Source: Euclidia mi
Lineage: Eukaryota > Arthropoda > Insecta > Lepidoptera > Erebidae
Assembly (NCBI GenBank): GCA_944739405.2
Contig: OX123186.2
Location: forward strand, 9,632,995-9,696,994
Length of the DNA stretch: 64,000 nt
Direction: 5' to 3'
Shown here one piece after another: positions 10,552 through 21,234 of the stretch. The notes under the pieces are model-generated. The model did not search any database and was not told where the DNA came from. It saw only the letters and a list, made by a program, of their open reading frames with translations. The position numbers and the translations under genes were made by a program. The stretch's first letter is position 1; the number at the start of each line of letters is the position of its first letter.

Positions 10552-11302
10552 TTACCACGCTCCCCCCATATGCGGCGCCCCTGGTCGTATGAACTTCCAC
10601 TTCATTCGGTGTGAGAGTCCGAAGTGGACGAATTCTTTAGCCCATTCTTCATAGGCCGTGCGCAGTTCTGTGTCTGCTCCTCGAAAATTAGTGCCATTTT
10701 CGGAGTACATTACTCGGGGCCAACCTCGTCGTGCTGCCATTCTCCTTATGGCCATTATAGCCGAGTCGGTCGACAGACTCGCCACCAGTTCCAGGTGAAC
10801 TGCCCTGGTCACCAGGCAGGTGAACAGCGCTCCCCAGCGCTTCTAGTGTCTTCTTCCTATGACCACTGTCATTGGCCCAAAATAGTCGACTCCGCAGTGA
10901 ATAAAGGGTCGCTGCGTGCGCCCCCGTGACTGGTTTTACTGGTGTCGCTCTTCTGATGCGGCAAAGTTGGCATCGCTGCGCTATGGCTCTTACCGTAGGG
11001 CGCAGATTGACCACCCAATACTTTTGCCTTAAGTCGTTGACCACGCATTCGTTGTTTGCATGGCCGGCTCTTCGATGGGCGTCTTGAATTAGCAGTCTGG
11101 TAAACGGGTGCCTGCCGTGTAAGGTGACCGGCATCTTCTTCGTGTCCGGAACCGCAGCGTGCCCGATCCTCCCTCTCACTTTGAGAATCTGGTCTTCCAA
11201 GTAAGGGTCCAGTTTATACAGGCTACTGGACTTGGGCACTGGTTTTCCTTTTTCCAACAGTCTTATTTCTTCTGCGTAGTCGTCGAGCTGCGCTTGTTTC
11301 AC
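10552..11302 (-). pseudogene. Element G integrase (zinc-binding and catalytic core), disrupted
   Basis: First frame (11302-10688): H2C2-type zinc-binding segment, 'HPFTRLLIQDAHRRAGHANN' then 'CQLCRIRR'. Second frame (10812-10552): core, 'TRAVHLELVASLSTDSAI' then 'YSENGTNFRG', where other BEL integrases have SDNGTNF, so the second catalytic Asp is replaced by Glu. The frame ends in 'PHMGGAW' followed by TAA (10552-10554) exactly where the catalytic Glu of GGAWE is expected, with homologous codons continuing afterwards. Two of the three DDE residues are therefore altered and the enzyme is dead. Confidence 0.8.
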
Positions 11303-12376
11303 CTCCCCGGCTAAGCCCTGTGTTGAAGCCTAGCTCATCTTGATCCGTATGCCAGAGCAAACCGAGTGTCTTATCGGAGTTTTCCTGTCTCTGACCAAGC
11401 TTCACTTCGGCTTTGAGCACTCGCTTTTCTGTAGCCACGTTGTCCACCACATTAGGCCTGTTAGAGCACCATCCACGGAGGTTGAAGTGTGTGTTCTCGT
11501 GTATCTTCATGACCTCTTGTGCTGTTTTTATAGCTTCTTCCTCTGTGGCGAAGCCATCGACGTAGTCGTCCATGAAGTGGCTCGATGTTATTGCTTGCAC
11601 AGCGTTGGAGTATGCTTGTGCGTACCGCCTCGCGTTGGCATCTCTCACCGAGTGCACGATGAACGGCAAGCACAAGGCCCCGAAGATCATTGATATCATC
11701 TTGTACTTCTTCGGCGGCTTATCACGCTCTTCATCTCGCCAAAGAAACATTTGAGCTGCTTGGTCTTGTGGTCTTATTTTTACTTGGAGGAACATCTCTT
11801 GAATATCTGCCGTCACGGCTACCTGACGTTCTCTGAATCTGAAGAGGATTCCTGGTAGCGATCTCAAGAGGTCAGGTCCCTCTAGTAAGTGATCATTGAG
11901 GCACACTCCGCTGTATCGGTGTGCCGCGTCAAAAACCAGCCGCATCTTTCCCGGCTTGTTAGGATTCACGACCGGGAAGTGTGACAGGTACCATATCTTC
12001 TTGTTTCGTTCCTCTTGTCCATCGCACTCTTGGGCATAACCTTTATCCATTTTCTTACTTGAGCGCGATACTGTGCAGCGAAATCCGAAGAGGCGTCCAT
12101 CTTCTTTTCTATCATCTTTAGTCTCTTCACGGCACAGTGATAATTATTGGGCATCGGAGCGTCTTCGTCTCTCCATGGCAGACCCACTTCGAAGTGTTCA
12201 CCAACCTTCCTCATTGTTCGTTGGACCACGTCGATTGCCTTTTGGTCTTCTGGTCTTAGTTTCTTTGCAAGAGAGACTCCAAGGGCATCAGTCCTGAAGT
12301 GTGCTTTCACTATTTCTTCTACGCGCCGTACATCTTCTGTCTGTTTGTTCGCAGACACGTCGTAGATATGAAGCAC
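11223..12376 (-). pseudogene. Element G reverse transcriptase, disrupted
   Basis: Two frames overlap at 11966-12050. The upstream one has 'GVSLAKKLRPEDQKAIDVV' and 'FEVGLPWRDEDAPMPNNYHCA', the linker typical of BEL/Pao. The downstream one has 'YLSHFPVVNPNKPGKMRLVFD', 'VAVTADIQEMFLQVKI' and 'SSHFMDDYVDGF', where MDD is the catalytic pair. After 'RGWCSN' the homology decays and RNase H is essentially missing, because the next recognisable block is integrase. Would have copied element RNA in a cytoplasmic particle. Confidence 0.82.
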
Positions 12377-12391
12377 TAGTTGACCCTCCTT

Positions 12392-12769
12392 TTAAGTCAA
12401 CGCTGAGCGTGGCGCCATCCCATGAATTACCCATCCCAGTTGGGTATACGAGGCCGTAGGCTCATTCTTCTTGCCCATGCGTAGTTTTCGCGTCACGATC
12501 AGGTGCCAATTGTCCGCACCTATCAATACTTTCGGTGTGGTTTCGTCAAAGAATGCGTCCTTTTGCATGTCTCGGAGGTATGGATATTTGATTAACATTG
12601 ATCTATCCACTGTCTGACCATGAAGTCGTAGGTCCTTCATCGTTCGTGCGCGTTTTTCTTGATAGTCGCCGATCTGACCACGAATTTGTAGTTTGACCTC
12701 TTGACTGTGTTCTTCGTGTGGCTGTGAGGTCACTCCTTGTATTTTGAGTGTAGTGATTGGCCCTTTCAC
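12392..12769 (-). pseudogene. Element G aspartic protease region (fragment)
   Basis: Contains 'PKVLIGADNWHLI' and 'ASYTQLGWVIHG', the C-terminal half of BEL/Pao retropepsins (Pfam Peptidase_A17-like region). The N-terminal DTGS active-site segment is not seen in this frame. It lies between gag (from 12837) and RT, as expected. Confidence 0.7.
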
Positions 12770-12836
12770 TTGGATACGTACACTATGTTCTGTAGCTTAA
12801 CTGCGAACGAGTTTAGTTCACTTGCACCTCACTTGT

Positions 12837-13469
12837 TTAGTTCACACTAGTGAGCCGAGGCAACTTCTTTATGTCCTCCGTCACGTGGTCCATTAATATC
12901 TCCGGCCTTCCATAGTATTGTTCTAGCGTCTTCATAATTGTCCGTGGGTCAGACGCAGAGTACAGGAGCGCGGAGACTGCTTCCCTTGCTGGACCTCTGA
13001 CGCAGTTCCTCAGTCTTGCTAAGTTTTCCATCGCGGTGAATTTGTAGACATTCGATGAATCTTCATAAGCTGCCTTGAATGGCAGCCATTCCGTAGCCGC
13101 TCCGGTGAACACGGGTAGTTCAGTCACTTGTCGTGGCGGCGGGCGTACACGCATGATTTTGTCCAGCGTGTCGGCCAGTTGTTCGATGCCTCTTCCTACT
13201 CTGCGTTCCCCTCTTGTGGGTGAACGTGAGATCGAACGTTGTCTCCTGCGTGGCATGGCAGGCGTTATAGCGTCGACACATGTGTTCGGCTCTGCGGCGG
13301 TTCGTTGGGCGGCGGGGTGCGGCGGCTGAGTTCTCTCTTCGGTGACTGGTGGGTGGGCTTGGTCAATACTTAGCAGCCACTCATCCACCCTGTCTTCACT
13401 CCTATGTCTGGAGCCCTCTTCACGAGCCTCTTCAGAGCACTGCCTTTGCTTCAATTGCCGACACTTCAT
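12837..13469 (-). pseudogene. Element G gag (DUF1759-like), truncated
   Basis: The N-terminus is polar and charged. Then comes 'VTELPVFTGAATEWLPFKAAYED' and 'NLARLRNCVRGPAREAVSALLYS', followed by 'TIMKTLEQYYGRPEILMDHV'. This is the DUF1759 capsid-like domain of BEL/Pao gag. The frame stops at 12837 before any zinc knuckle, and none is visible between here and the protease, so the gag C-terminus is deleted or degraded. Confidence 0.8.
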
Positions 13470-13748
13470 ACTCGAACCGTTTGTTTACTAGCCTTTTGAA
13501 TTTCCAATTGCTCGTTCCTAATTGAAGTAAGTAGTAAGAATTCATTCAAATATTAATAAAAAAAGAAATAGTTAACAGTCATAAATTTATTACATTAAAA
13601 GTCAACAATTAAAATTCTTACTAAACTAAGTGCTAAACTATGTCAGTTAATGAAATGTCATAAAAATAATGTCCGGATATATAAAATTTCAATAATAATT
13701 AAAATAATAATAATACAATCAAAAGTCACCAGTGTAATAATAATTCAA

Positions 13749-14332
13749 TTAAAAAGTGTCATCTAAAAAGTCATTAATACTATAGTAACACTTTTTTGCT
13801 AAAATTTCCTTAACTTTTTTCTTAAATATTTTTAAATTTAAAGATTTGTATTCATTTGGGAGCTTATTATAGATTTTCGGTGCTATACAAAATATACTGT
13901 TACGCAAATGAGTAGTTTTGGCGCTGTGTATTCGCAATCGATCATTGTCTCGTCTGTTGCGTTGGACAGTGTCTGATAGTTTTGGGAATAGAGACGGATT
14001 AGTTTTTACAAAAATACATGATTACATATTAATAACATATACATGGTTCATGGCAGTGTTATGATGTTATAATTTTTGAAGTATGGTTGACAACTGTCAG
14101 TGGATTGCAAGCCAAACATAGCGCGGATACATCGCTTTTGGAGTTTAAATATTATATTTTTGTCATTAGAGTTGTCCCAGAAAATTACTCCATATCTTAA
14201 AATGGAACCTACTAGGCCATGATATGCCGTAAGAAGTGTATCTATGTTACCCGTCGGAGCAAGTTTATATAGGGCGTAGGAGGTTCTACTCAATCTATTA
14301 CTGAGATTTTCAATGCGATCTTTCCAGTTCAA
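13749..14332 (-). pseudogene. Element K C-terminal region (post-RT), fragmented
   Basis: Two frames. 14332-14048 has the thumb/connection-like 'LYKLAPTGNIDTLLTAYHGLV' and 'ILRYGVIFWDNS'. 13937-13749 has 'LRNSIFCIAPKIYNKLPNEYK' and ends 'KKCYYSINDFLDD', a tail typical of many insect LINE ORF2s. A frameshift region separates them, and another (about 14340-14450) separates them from the RT. Confidence 0.72.
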
Positions 14333-14450
14333 TTTTGAGAAAGAAATTTTGTACTGTCTACTTGGTTTATTAATGTATTATCATAGTATATCTTCATTGG
14401 TAATGTATGTTAGTTTTCAATGAATTAATTTTTAAATTATTATTATTTAA

Positions 14451-15470
14451 TCATGAAATAATTGATGACACGCTATTAATAATGTCTTTTTCATTTGAGT
14501 ATGGATTTTTGCAGGTTATTGTCAATGTACTGTCGTCAGCAAAGAGAGTCATCGGATGATTAGTGGAGTTAGGTAGGTCATTTATATATATATTGAAAAG
14601 AAGACTTCCCAATACACTGCCTTGTGGGACACCAAGCTTGATTTGGCGCATGTTTGAATTATATGACACCTCCATTTTGTCTCTACTGCCCAATCTTGAA
14701 ATAACGGTAATTTGTTTCCTATTTGCTAAATAAGATTCTATTAGATTTAAGATATTACCCCTTATACCGTAGCACTCTAACTTGTTTATCAGTATATTAT
14801 GATCTAAATAGTCAAAGGCCTGGGTCATATCACAATATATAGCACATACAGGTGTCCGTTTATCAATATTTGTCATTATGTTATTGAGAAAGTCGTATAT
14901 AGCCATATTAGTTGTCATATTCTTCCTGAAACCTTTTTGTTGCTGGCATAGTAGGGAATTTGATTCGAAATATGTATATATTTGATTGTAAATATATTTT
15001 TCAAAGATTTTTGATATAACTGACAGCAGTGCAATAGGTCTATAGTTTTTCATTAGATCCTTATTTTCTTTCTTATGTATTGGTATAATTATGGATGTTT
15101 TTAGGCTTTCAGGGAATACACCATCATTTAAACACAAGTTCAAGATATAACTTAGGTGGTGACATATCAAGTGCCCCACATCTTTGACTATCCCTATTGC
15201 AATTTCGTCCTGACCAACACTTTTAGAATTTTTAATTATATTTAAAATGTCCATAGGTGTGCTTGGAAGCATAAACATCGAGTTTGTACTTCTATTTATA
15301 AGAGACGTGACTTTGTTTCCATAATTTTGTAATGGTACAACTTTGTCAATGAATTAATTATTGAATGCATTTGCTATGATTGTGGGGTCAGTAATATAAC
15401 AATTGTCAAATTTTATTTTATCTATGTAATTTTTAGGTAAATTATATTTTTTATTATTAATGATTTGCCA
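14451..15470 (-). pseudogene. Element K reverse transcriptase
   Basis: Open from 15278 to 14451, with readable codons upstream to 15470 ('WQIINNKKYNLPKNY') broken by one TAA near 15350. Motifs: 'KSVGQDEIAIGIVKDVG', 'LMKNYRPIALLSVISKIFEK', 'QKGFRKNMTTNMAIYDF', 'AIYCDMTQAFDYLDHNIL', 'IKLGVPQGSVLGSLLFNIYIND' and 'MTLFADDSTL' (FADD catalytic pair). The frame terminates shortly after the palm domain. Loss of the N-terminal endonuclease fits 5' truncation. Confidence 0.82.
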
Positions 15471-16445
15471 TATGGAGAGAGACATCGAGACCGTCAGGCA
15501 CCAACTCGGTTTGTACTGAAAAGAATGGTAGAAAATTTAAAGAACACTGGTAGTTTCAAAAAGCGACGGCAAACTCTTCAGCAGAACAACTTCGATTTTG
15601 ATCTAAATATTTTAACATACTTCGAAGCATTTCCGAAGGCTTCAAGCAGAGATGCTGCCGAAATAATTGGAACAACCCACACTCGCGTACTTAAAGTGCT
15701 GAAAAAGTATAAGTTTAAATGTTATCGTGATGATCGGTTGGTACAAAAATTGCATCCTGGGGATTGTAAGAGACGACTACAATTTTGTCAAAACATGCTA
15801 AGAGAAATTGACCGTAACCCTAATTTTTTGAGTAACATTGTATGGTCTGACAAAACCAACTTCAGCAATAACGGCATGTACAATCGCCGCAATAATCACT
15901 ATTGATCTCGAGTGAATCCTCTTCGTGTTCATGAAACTAACAGTCAAGTAAGATTTTCTTTCAACGTTTGGTGCGGAATTATAAGAAATATGGTTGTGTT
16001 AGTCCATGTGTACGAAGGTCACTTAAACACTGTCAAGTATTTAGAAATACTGGATTTATTAAGAAATGATATAAATGGTTTCCCCGAGGAAGAGCGAAAC
16101 CAAATAATTCTACAGCAAGATGGTGCTCGAGTGCATAACAGCAGAATCACTACTGCCTACATTAATAACCATTTTAATACCTGGATTGGTACAAACGGCA
16201 CAATCAGATGGCCTGCGAGATCACCAGATCTCACCCCTTTAGATTTTTTTTTGTGGGGATATGTAAAAAATCAAATTTACATTAAATCTTATGAGAATGT
16301 AAACGAGTTGAGAGTTGAAGTTCAGAATACGATTTATAACATTCACCACAACACGTTATTAAAGGTTACTAGAAATGAATTCGTTAGAAGAATAAATTTG
16401 TGTATCCAAGAAAATGGAGCCCATTTCGAGCAATATATTAGTTAG
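15465..16445 (+). pseudogene. Mariner-like transposase, N-truncated with one nonsense codon
   Basis: A single frame from 15465 to 16445 with one stop, TGA at 15903-15905, in 'NRRNNHY-stop-SRVNP' where the family has Trp (TGG to TGA). It begins 'YGERHRDRQAPTRFVLKR' (helix-turn-helix region, DUF4817-like), then 'AAEIIGTTHTRVLKVLKKY'. The DDE domain shows 'IVWSDKTNFSNNG', 'IILQQDGARVHNS' and 'RSPDLTPLDFFLWGYVKN'. There are 40 residues between the Asp of QQD and the Asp of PLD. The usual N-terminal residues before YGER are absent. Transposases of this type cut and paste at TA dinucleotides. Only the stop and the lost N-terminus mar an otherwise intact protein. Confidence 0.85.
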
Positions 16446-16743
16446 TTTACCAATTTTGTAAATAATTAAATTAATTTAAGATTTCATTGTTTTCATTTCA
16501 TTCAATTTATGAAGTTTGTTAAGGAGATTTCATCCTTATTGAGCCTAACAATCGATGCAATAAAAGTACAGGGTGCAACTTTTACAGATTTTAGTCGGTT
16601 TGATTACCGTGTGTGCCAAGCGAATTTTAAAAAATCTTTCTTTCTTTTCAAAAATAAAGGAATGTTTTCTTTGAGTAATTTTTTCTATCTAAAGTATTAA
16701 GAGTACTTCCCCTTCAGGTGGCATTACAAAATTCCACCCTGTA
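15471..16743 (+). mobile_element. Tc1/mariner-superfamily DNA transposon, 5' end missing
   Basis: Transposase coding region followed by a 3' terminal repeat at about 16713-16743. Read inwards on the minus strand the end begins tacagggtggaattttgtaa and continues with gccacctgaagg, the style of end seen in this transposase group. No matching 5' repeat exists, because the left side is replaced by element K at 15470. The right flank starts with a TA run (16742-16749), compatible with TA target choice. Non-autonomous now. Confidence 0.8.
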
Positions 16744-16745
16744 TA

Positions 16746-16996
16746 TATATAGACTCACGTTTGTATCCCCGAAAGGGTAGACAGAGGTGTAATATTACAC
16801 CCACATTTCGCCATGAATTGTAGGTCCCACGTAATAGAGGGCGAGCCTATTGCCGTTACCGGGCACATCACCAGACTCCGTGCTGCTACTAAGAATTCGT
16901 AAAAATGCAGTAACACTTTTGCCCGACCTGGGAATTGAACTCGGGACCTCCGATCAGCAGTCGCATATGCTATCCACTGGACCACGGAGGCAGTCA
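16746..16996 (-). repeat. tRNA-derived SINE, copy 1 of family S1
   Basis: On the minus strand the head reads like a tRNA: A-box 'tggtccagtggatagc' (about 16985-16970) and B-box 'gagttcaattcc' (about 16943-16930). A shared body follows ('gtcgggcaaaagtg', 'agcacggagtctggtgatgtg'), ending 'gagtct'. Copy 2 at 20988-21234 matches along its full length. It is a SINE rather than a tRNA gene because the tRNA-like part cannot form a standard acceptor and anticodon arm and is attached to about 170 bp of conserved body. Confidence 0.8.
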
Positions 16997-18769
16997 TATA
17001 CTACGCTGACCAGACGATACGGCGTTGGTAAAGGGCTTGATATCGAGTTCTTCGTCTCATCGCAAAGATATCATTTGTATATCATTTTATAGCCCAGACC
17101 CCTGGCTAAAAATGCAACATTTTGCAAGCAGTCTTTTTGTACCTGGTTTTTAAAACTTTGTCTTTTATTTGGATTCATCGCGTGAATGTTGCAATGAAAA
17201 AAATCGCTGTGGATATAAACGGTAACGTATCGTATTTTCCACAAAAACAAGAGCTAAGTGTTTATCATTTTAGATAATTTGTCGCTACAAAATGCTATTG
17301 AACGATAGTTTATGTCGGCCATTTGTTGTAATAAGTACTTTAAATGATATTGCATCGGGTAGTTTCGGACTTCCTCTTTGTCTCTGAAAATTATTTTAGA
17401 TAGACAAAACGTTTCCTAAATGACAATTTTCAGTTTCAAGTTGACTTCACTAACTTATGAATATCGCGAATTTTCTCCACAATTTGAGTCAACGCCAAAT
17501 TGGTTCGCCAAACATAAGTTCAATTTAATTTTGTGCATTTCTATATTCTACGTTTAGAAAACTTGCCCGTGTAGTATATATAAATACATAAAAATATTAG
17601 ATTAAGGCATTCACTGTTGTATTATAACTATGATGATATTTAATATAAGGCGTTGCATGATGGAAGTTTTATTAATTGCACAGCAATTTACTTATCATTC
17701 CTAGACATGAACTGAACTAGACTGAAATGCGACGCCTTCCTTATAAAGCAAGTGTGCTATATATGTCGGAAATTTATTTTTTATTCAGAAATTCCTCTTA
17801 TTTGCTGTGTTCAGCTACATATAAGTATCAGCTTTGCCTCGTATCTGCAGGTTATAATGGATGTTATTATCTTGTTGCACCCACAAAACAAAAAACAATA
17901 TGTCTGCTAGTATTTCAGCAAGCCATTTATTTCATTTATTTTAGCCACCAAGCAGTAAGTCGAACGTGTAATATAAAAGACAGTGTAATTCAATCATTCT
18001 CGTCCCATTTTCTTCCATTTATTTTATATCGTGTAATATATACATGTATAGGGAGTACACCTGACCCTTTTTAAGGGCCCAACAATTTGGTCAGTGTGTC
18101 CTCTACGTCCTTTGCCACTTCACTCCGCATGAACCCTTTTTCGTTAATCTCCTCTCACTCATCCCTTTTACAAGACAGACCACTGGAGCATACCTTTCTT
18201 TCTTATTTCGCTTTTTATTTATTTGTTTTTCGACACCTTTTCTCTGTCACAGAGATGTAGTGGTTGATTTATTGAGAGCAAAACATTGTGGGTCTTAGTG
18301 GAAATTTTCATTGCGTGTGAGTTTTTACTCAGTTTTAAAGGCAAAGAAACAAATGATAGATTAATTTAGACGTTTACTGATTCTAGGAGTATTAGGGGTA
18401 TTTTCTTGCAAAAAGTATTCATACCGCACCTAAAAAACAAATGGCATGACATCTCAGCGTGTACAGATGATACTGAGTTCAACTGTCGATTCTTTGTAAG
18501 GCAATAAACCACTTTGCTCCTCTTCACCCTATCTATCGAAGTAAAAATTAGTTTTAAGCTATATTCTCTGTCATGAATCGCTGCTGAATTTGTCACAGCA
18601 GCCTTAATACCTTGTGGCCAAATTCAAAGCAACATAGTTTGTTTTACAGTTGAGATAACCCGTTTGTGCGAACATATGAAAAGTTGTTTGAATTAATAAC
18701 GTGCACCAAGTTTGTTAGAGATTTATGGGACACTGTGGTAATACAGATGTGTTATCTTAATTTATTGTT
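16997..18769. other. AT-rich stretch without recognisable gene
   Basis: About 1.8 kb. 16997-17050 ('ctgaccagacgatacggcgttgg') resembles the 'ctggccaaacgggttgg' section of the repeats at 18770 and 30095, so a small repeat fragment is present. An open frame at 17727-18074 (115 codons) has no recognisable motif and unremarkable composition; I do not call it a gene. Confidence 0.5.
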
Positions 18770-18990
18770 CATCATCATCAGCCTTTAAGAGTCCACTGCT
18801 GGACTAGGCCTCTCCTTTGAAAGGAGGAATTGGCCTACTATACCACGCTGGCCAAACGGGTTGGTATAGGGTTTGTATCAAATTTTCCTTCTCTTGCAGT
18901 GCTGTTCTCTGCATATTATGCTCCCTCTGTCGGCTCTTACGACACCCATGGGATGATATGGGGTGGTGACATTTCGTATTCTTAATCCGT
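18770..18990 (+). repeat. Lepidopteran dispersed repeat ('gtccactgctggac' family)
   Basis: Starts with a CAT microsatellite, then 'gtccactgctggactagg' and 'cctctcctttgaaagg', then 'ccacgctggccaaacggg', 'acgacacccatggga' and 'atatggggtggtgac'. These blocks recur widely in moth and butterfly genomes. A related fragment lies at 52083-52145 inside the MITE and another at about 30095-30200. No coding content. Confidence 0.7.
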
Positions 18991-19036
18991 CACCACACGG
19001 ACAATATATAATATTATATATATTGTCCGTGTGGTG
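18991..19036. repeat. Perfect hairpin, 20-bp arms, 6-nt loop
   Basis: Left arm 18991-19010 (caccacacggacaatatata) is the exact reverse complement of 19017-19036; loop atatta. It lies at the end of the preceding dispersed repeat, whose last bases (caccacac) form the arm tip. Confidence 0.9.
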
Positions 19037-20300
19037 TGTCCGTATAGGATAATTCAAACCAATAAGAATATTTATTGTCGATTACAATATTATATTCATG
19101 TTATCAATTTGGGCAAAATAATAGTCGTTGATCATTTTACTTTGTAGTGGTAAGGTGTTCTACGATACATATTATGTAAGTATATATTTCGAAAGATTAT
19201 TTATATGATGGCAGCTTTTTATGATGATACCGCTCAATATTCTTTATAAGTTTAGGTTATTGAATGAGCTTCTTGCCAAAGTTTTCACCAGGGAATATAG
19301 CAAGGGTCGCGCCTATAAAGGTACTAAAAAGGTTTTTGCAAGACCGGCAAAGCTCGAGCGTTACTTTGTGTGAGCAACTTTCACTATACGTAAGTCATCT
19401 AAGGCAACCATATTGCTTATACTTTTAAAAGATGATTAGAACTAGTTCACTGCTGTGAGCTATCCTATACTCTCATGAAAAGAACCCACTGAGGAGGATT
19501 TTTCTACATTTCATCCATATGTCATATGATGTCCGTTAGTTGTAAAACTAATAGTTCCTCAATTGTAGTCCGAATTATATGTATGAATCATCTTTACAAA
19601 TTTAAATGTATGAACAAAGAAACTATTTATACAGCAATCGTCTTACTGATTTTGCAAAAGAATAATCATCACACATTTTAAATTGTATTTCGGGATATAT
19701 TCGAGTAGTCGATATTTTGGCACTGTTGGAAGCGCCATGTTCACGGAAATACATTTCCATCAAATAAATTATTCAGTTTATACCTTATTCTAATTACCCC
19801 AATCTCCCATATCTACAAATGTACAAACATTTATGCAACATAGTGGATGTTGCTGTAAAAATAAGTTTGTTTGGATTATATGCCGAAGTTCATTAAACTA
19901 GTAAGTAGTTCAGCCGCTGGCGTTCGAATATTTCTGCATAATCCAACCCTTGTTTACATTAAAACATGTTTTTTGGAACATGTAACAGTATGGTTGAGTT
20001 TAAAATGATTAGTAAATATAATAACTAATATTATGAATAGTGACTGTTTGCGACTCTACTAGTGTGCGTGTCGGTTATGGCGACAAAATGTATTGTGTGT
20101 ACCATTCTGATTTGTAAACTGTATTACTGTCAAATTTTAACAAAATTCGTTCAGCAGTTTTTGCGTGAAGAAGTAATCTATCCTTCCGTTCTTGCAACCT
20201 TTCTGGTGCACAATAGTTGGCTTATGTAACTTTATAGGTGTTTATACACTATTGGACATCAAGTACCCCTTACTTGTTATGCAGGCACTACTCATTATAT
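19037..20300. other. AT-rich stretch without gene
   Basis: No open frame of note. Around 20130-20175 'aattcgttcagcagtttttgcgtgaa' resembles the 3' part of common lepidopteran LINE-derived repeats ('cgttcagccgtttttgcgtgaa'-like), so a small repeat fragment is likely. Confidence 0.5.
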
Positions 20301-20301
20301 A

Positions 20302-20625
20302 GAGCACCGATAGCCTAGTGGAGAGACCGACGGACTGCTACGCAGAGAGTCTCGGGTTCGATCCACGGCGCGCACCAATGACTTTTCGAAGTTATGTGCA
20401 TATTAAATTGTTAATTATCCCTTGCTAAACAGCGAAGGAAAACATCTTGAGTCAACCTGCATGTCTGAGAGTTCTCCATAGTGTTCTCAAAAGACATGTG
20501 AAGTCTGCCAACCCGCACTTGGCCAGCGTGGTGGACTATGGCCTTACCCTTCTCACGATGAGAAGAGGTCCGTGTCCAGCAGTGGGACAGGTTATATGCA
20601 GGGCCGTTGATGGTGACTCATTATA
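20302..20625 (+). repeat. tRNA-derived SINE, family S2, copy 1
   Basis: A-box-like 'gatagcctagtggagaga' and B-box 'gggttcgatccac', then the body 'ttttcgaagttatgtgcat', 'ctgcatgtctgagagttctc', 'gtgaagtctgccaacccgca' and 'gtgtccagcagtgggacag'. A second copy lies at 33955-34340 on the minus strand. A more diverged piece is possible at 22970-23140. Confidence 0.8.
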
Positions 20626-20987
20626 TACTGTATTGACCATCGTTCGCCTTCTTTCTTGCCTTTGCTATTACAAGCAGCTTTTGCTCATATTTGTATGAGT
20701 TTTAAATGTATTCTGGTTGCAGAAGTTGGGTACAACCGGATTAATACCGACCTCTCACAGAAAACGACGTGTAGTAACTGAATTTTTACAGTTCTTCCAT
20801 TGTGTTTTGTTTGCGATGGAGAGCACCGAAAGCCAAAAACCCCTTTGCTATTCTAGTGAATCAGTACTTTTTAATATACTTACAAAGATCTAAGCTATGC
20901 AATATAGCTTTACCTTTTAAACAATGTTGATAAACTAATATTGGTCGCGTTGTGGAAAAAATATTTTTTATTTTTTTTTATTTTTTA

Positions 20988-21234
20988 AAGACTCACGCTG
21001 TATCCCCTAAGGGGTACGCAGAGGCGTAATAGGTATTACACCCACATTTCGCCATAAATTTTTGGTCCCACGTAACGGGGGCGAGCCTATTGCCGTAACC
21101 GGGCACATCACCAGACTCCGTGCTGCTACTGAGTATTCGGAAAAACCCAGTAACATTTTTGCCCGACCCGGCAATCGAACCCGGGACCTCCAATCAGCAG
21201 TCGCATACGCTATCCACTGGACCACGAAGGCAGT
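20988..21234 (-). repeat. tRNA-derived SINE, copy 2 of family S1
   Basis: On the minus strand: 'tggtccagtggatagcgta' (A-box) and 'cccgggttcgattgccgg' (B-box). The body is the same as copy 1. On the far side an A-rich run (complement of the T-rich 20960-20988) is the expected 3' tail of a retroposed SINE. The B-box is closer to consensus than in copy 1, so this copy is probably younger. Confidence 0.82.

Larger units (their letters stand above)
9640..13540 (-). mobile_element. BEL/Pao LTR retrotransposon G, heavily decayed
   Basis: Minus-strand order gag (DUF1759-like), aspartic protease, RT, zinc-binding integrase, integrase core and DUF5641-like tail is that of BEL/Pao elements. Every domain is in a different or broken frame, and most of the RNase H region between RT and integrase is absent (RT ends about 11290, integrase H2C2 begins about 11200). 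The 280 bp after pol (9655-9936) could be a 3' LTR, but I find no matching copy beyond 13480, so the 5' LTR is missing or diverged. Confidence 0.8.
13560..15470 (-). mobile_element. Non-LTR retrotransposon K, 5'-truncated
   Basis: Minus-strand RT and C-terminal region of an AT-rich LINE, without endonuclease. Coding homology runs up to 15470, where it meets the coding sequence of the mariner-type element (from 15471, opposite strand) with no intervening bases. The 3' end is placed in the AT-rich run near 13560. Clade not assigned. Confidence 0.75.

Noticed and set aside
10552..10554. Programmed readthrough at the integrase TAA of element G
   Set aside because: The element is broken in every domain and the stop replaces a catalytic residue, so simple decay is the better explanation.
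17727..18074. 115-codon open frame as a possible host gene
   Set aside because: No motif, no splice-site context I can support, composition like surrounding non-coding DNA.
18991..19036. Hairpins as transcription terminators
   Set aside because: Eukaryotic context, no T-run or operon; factor-independent terminators do not apply.
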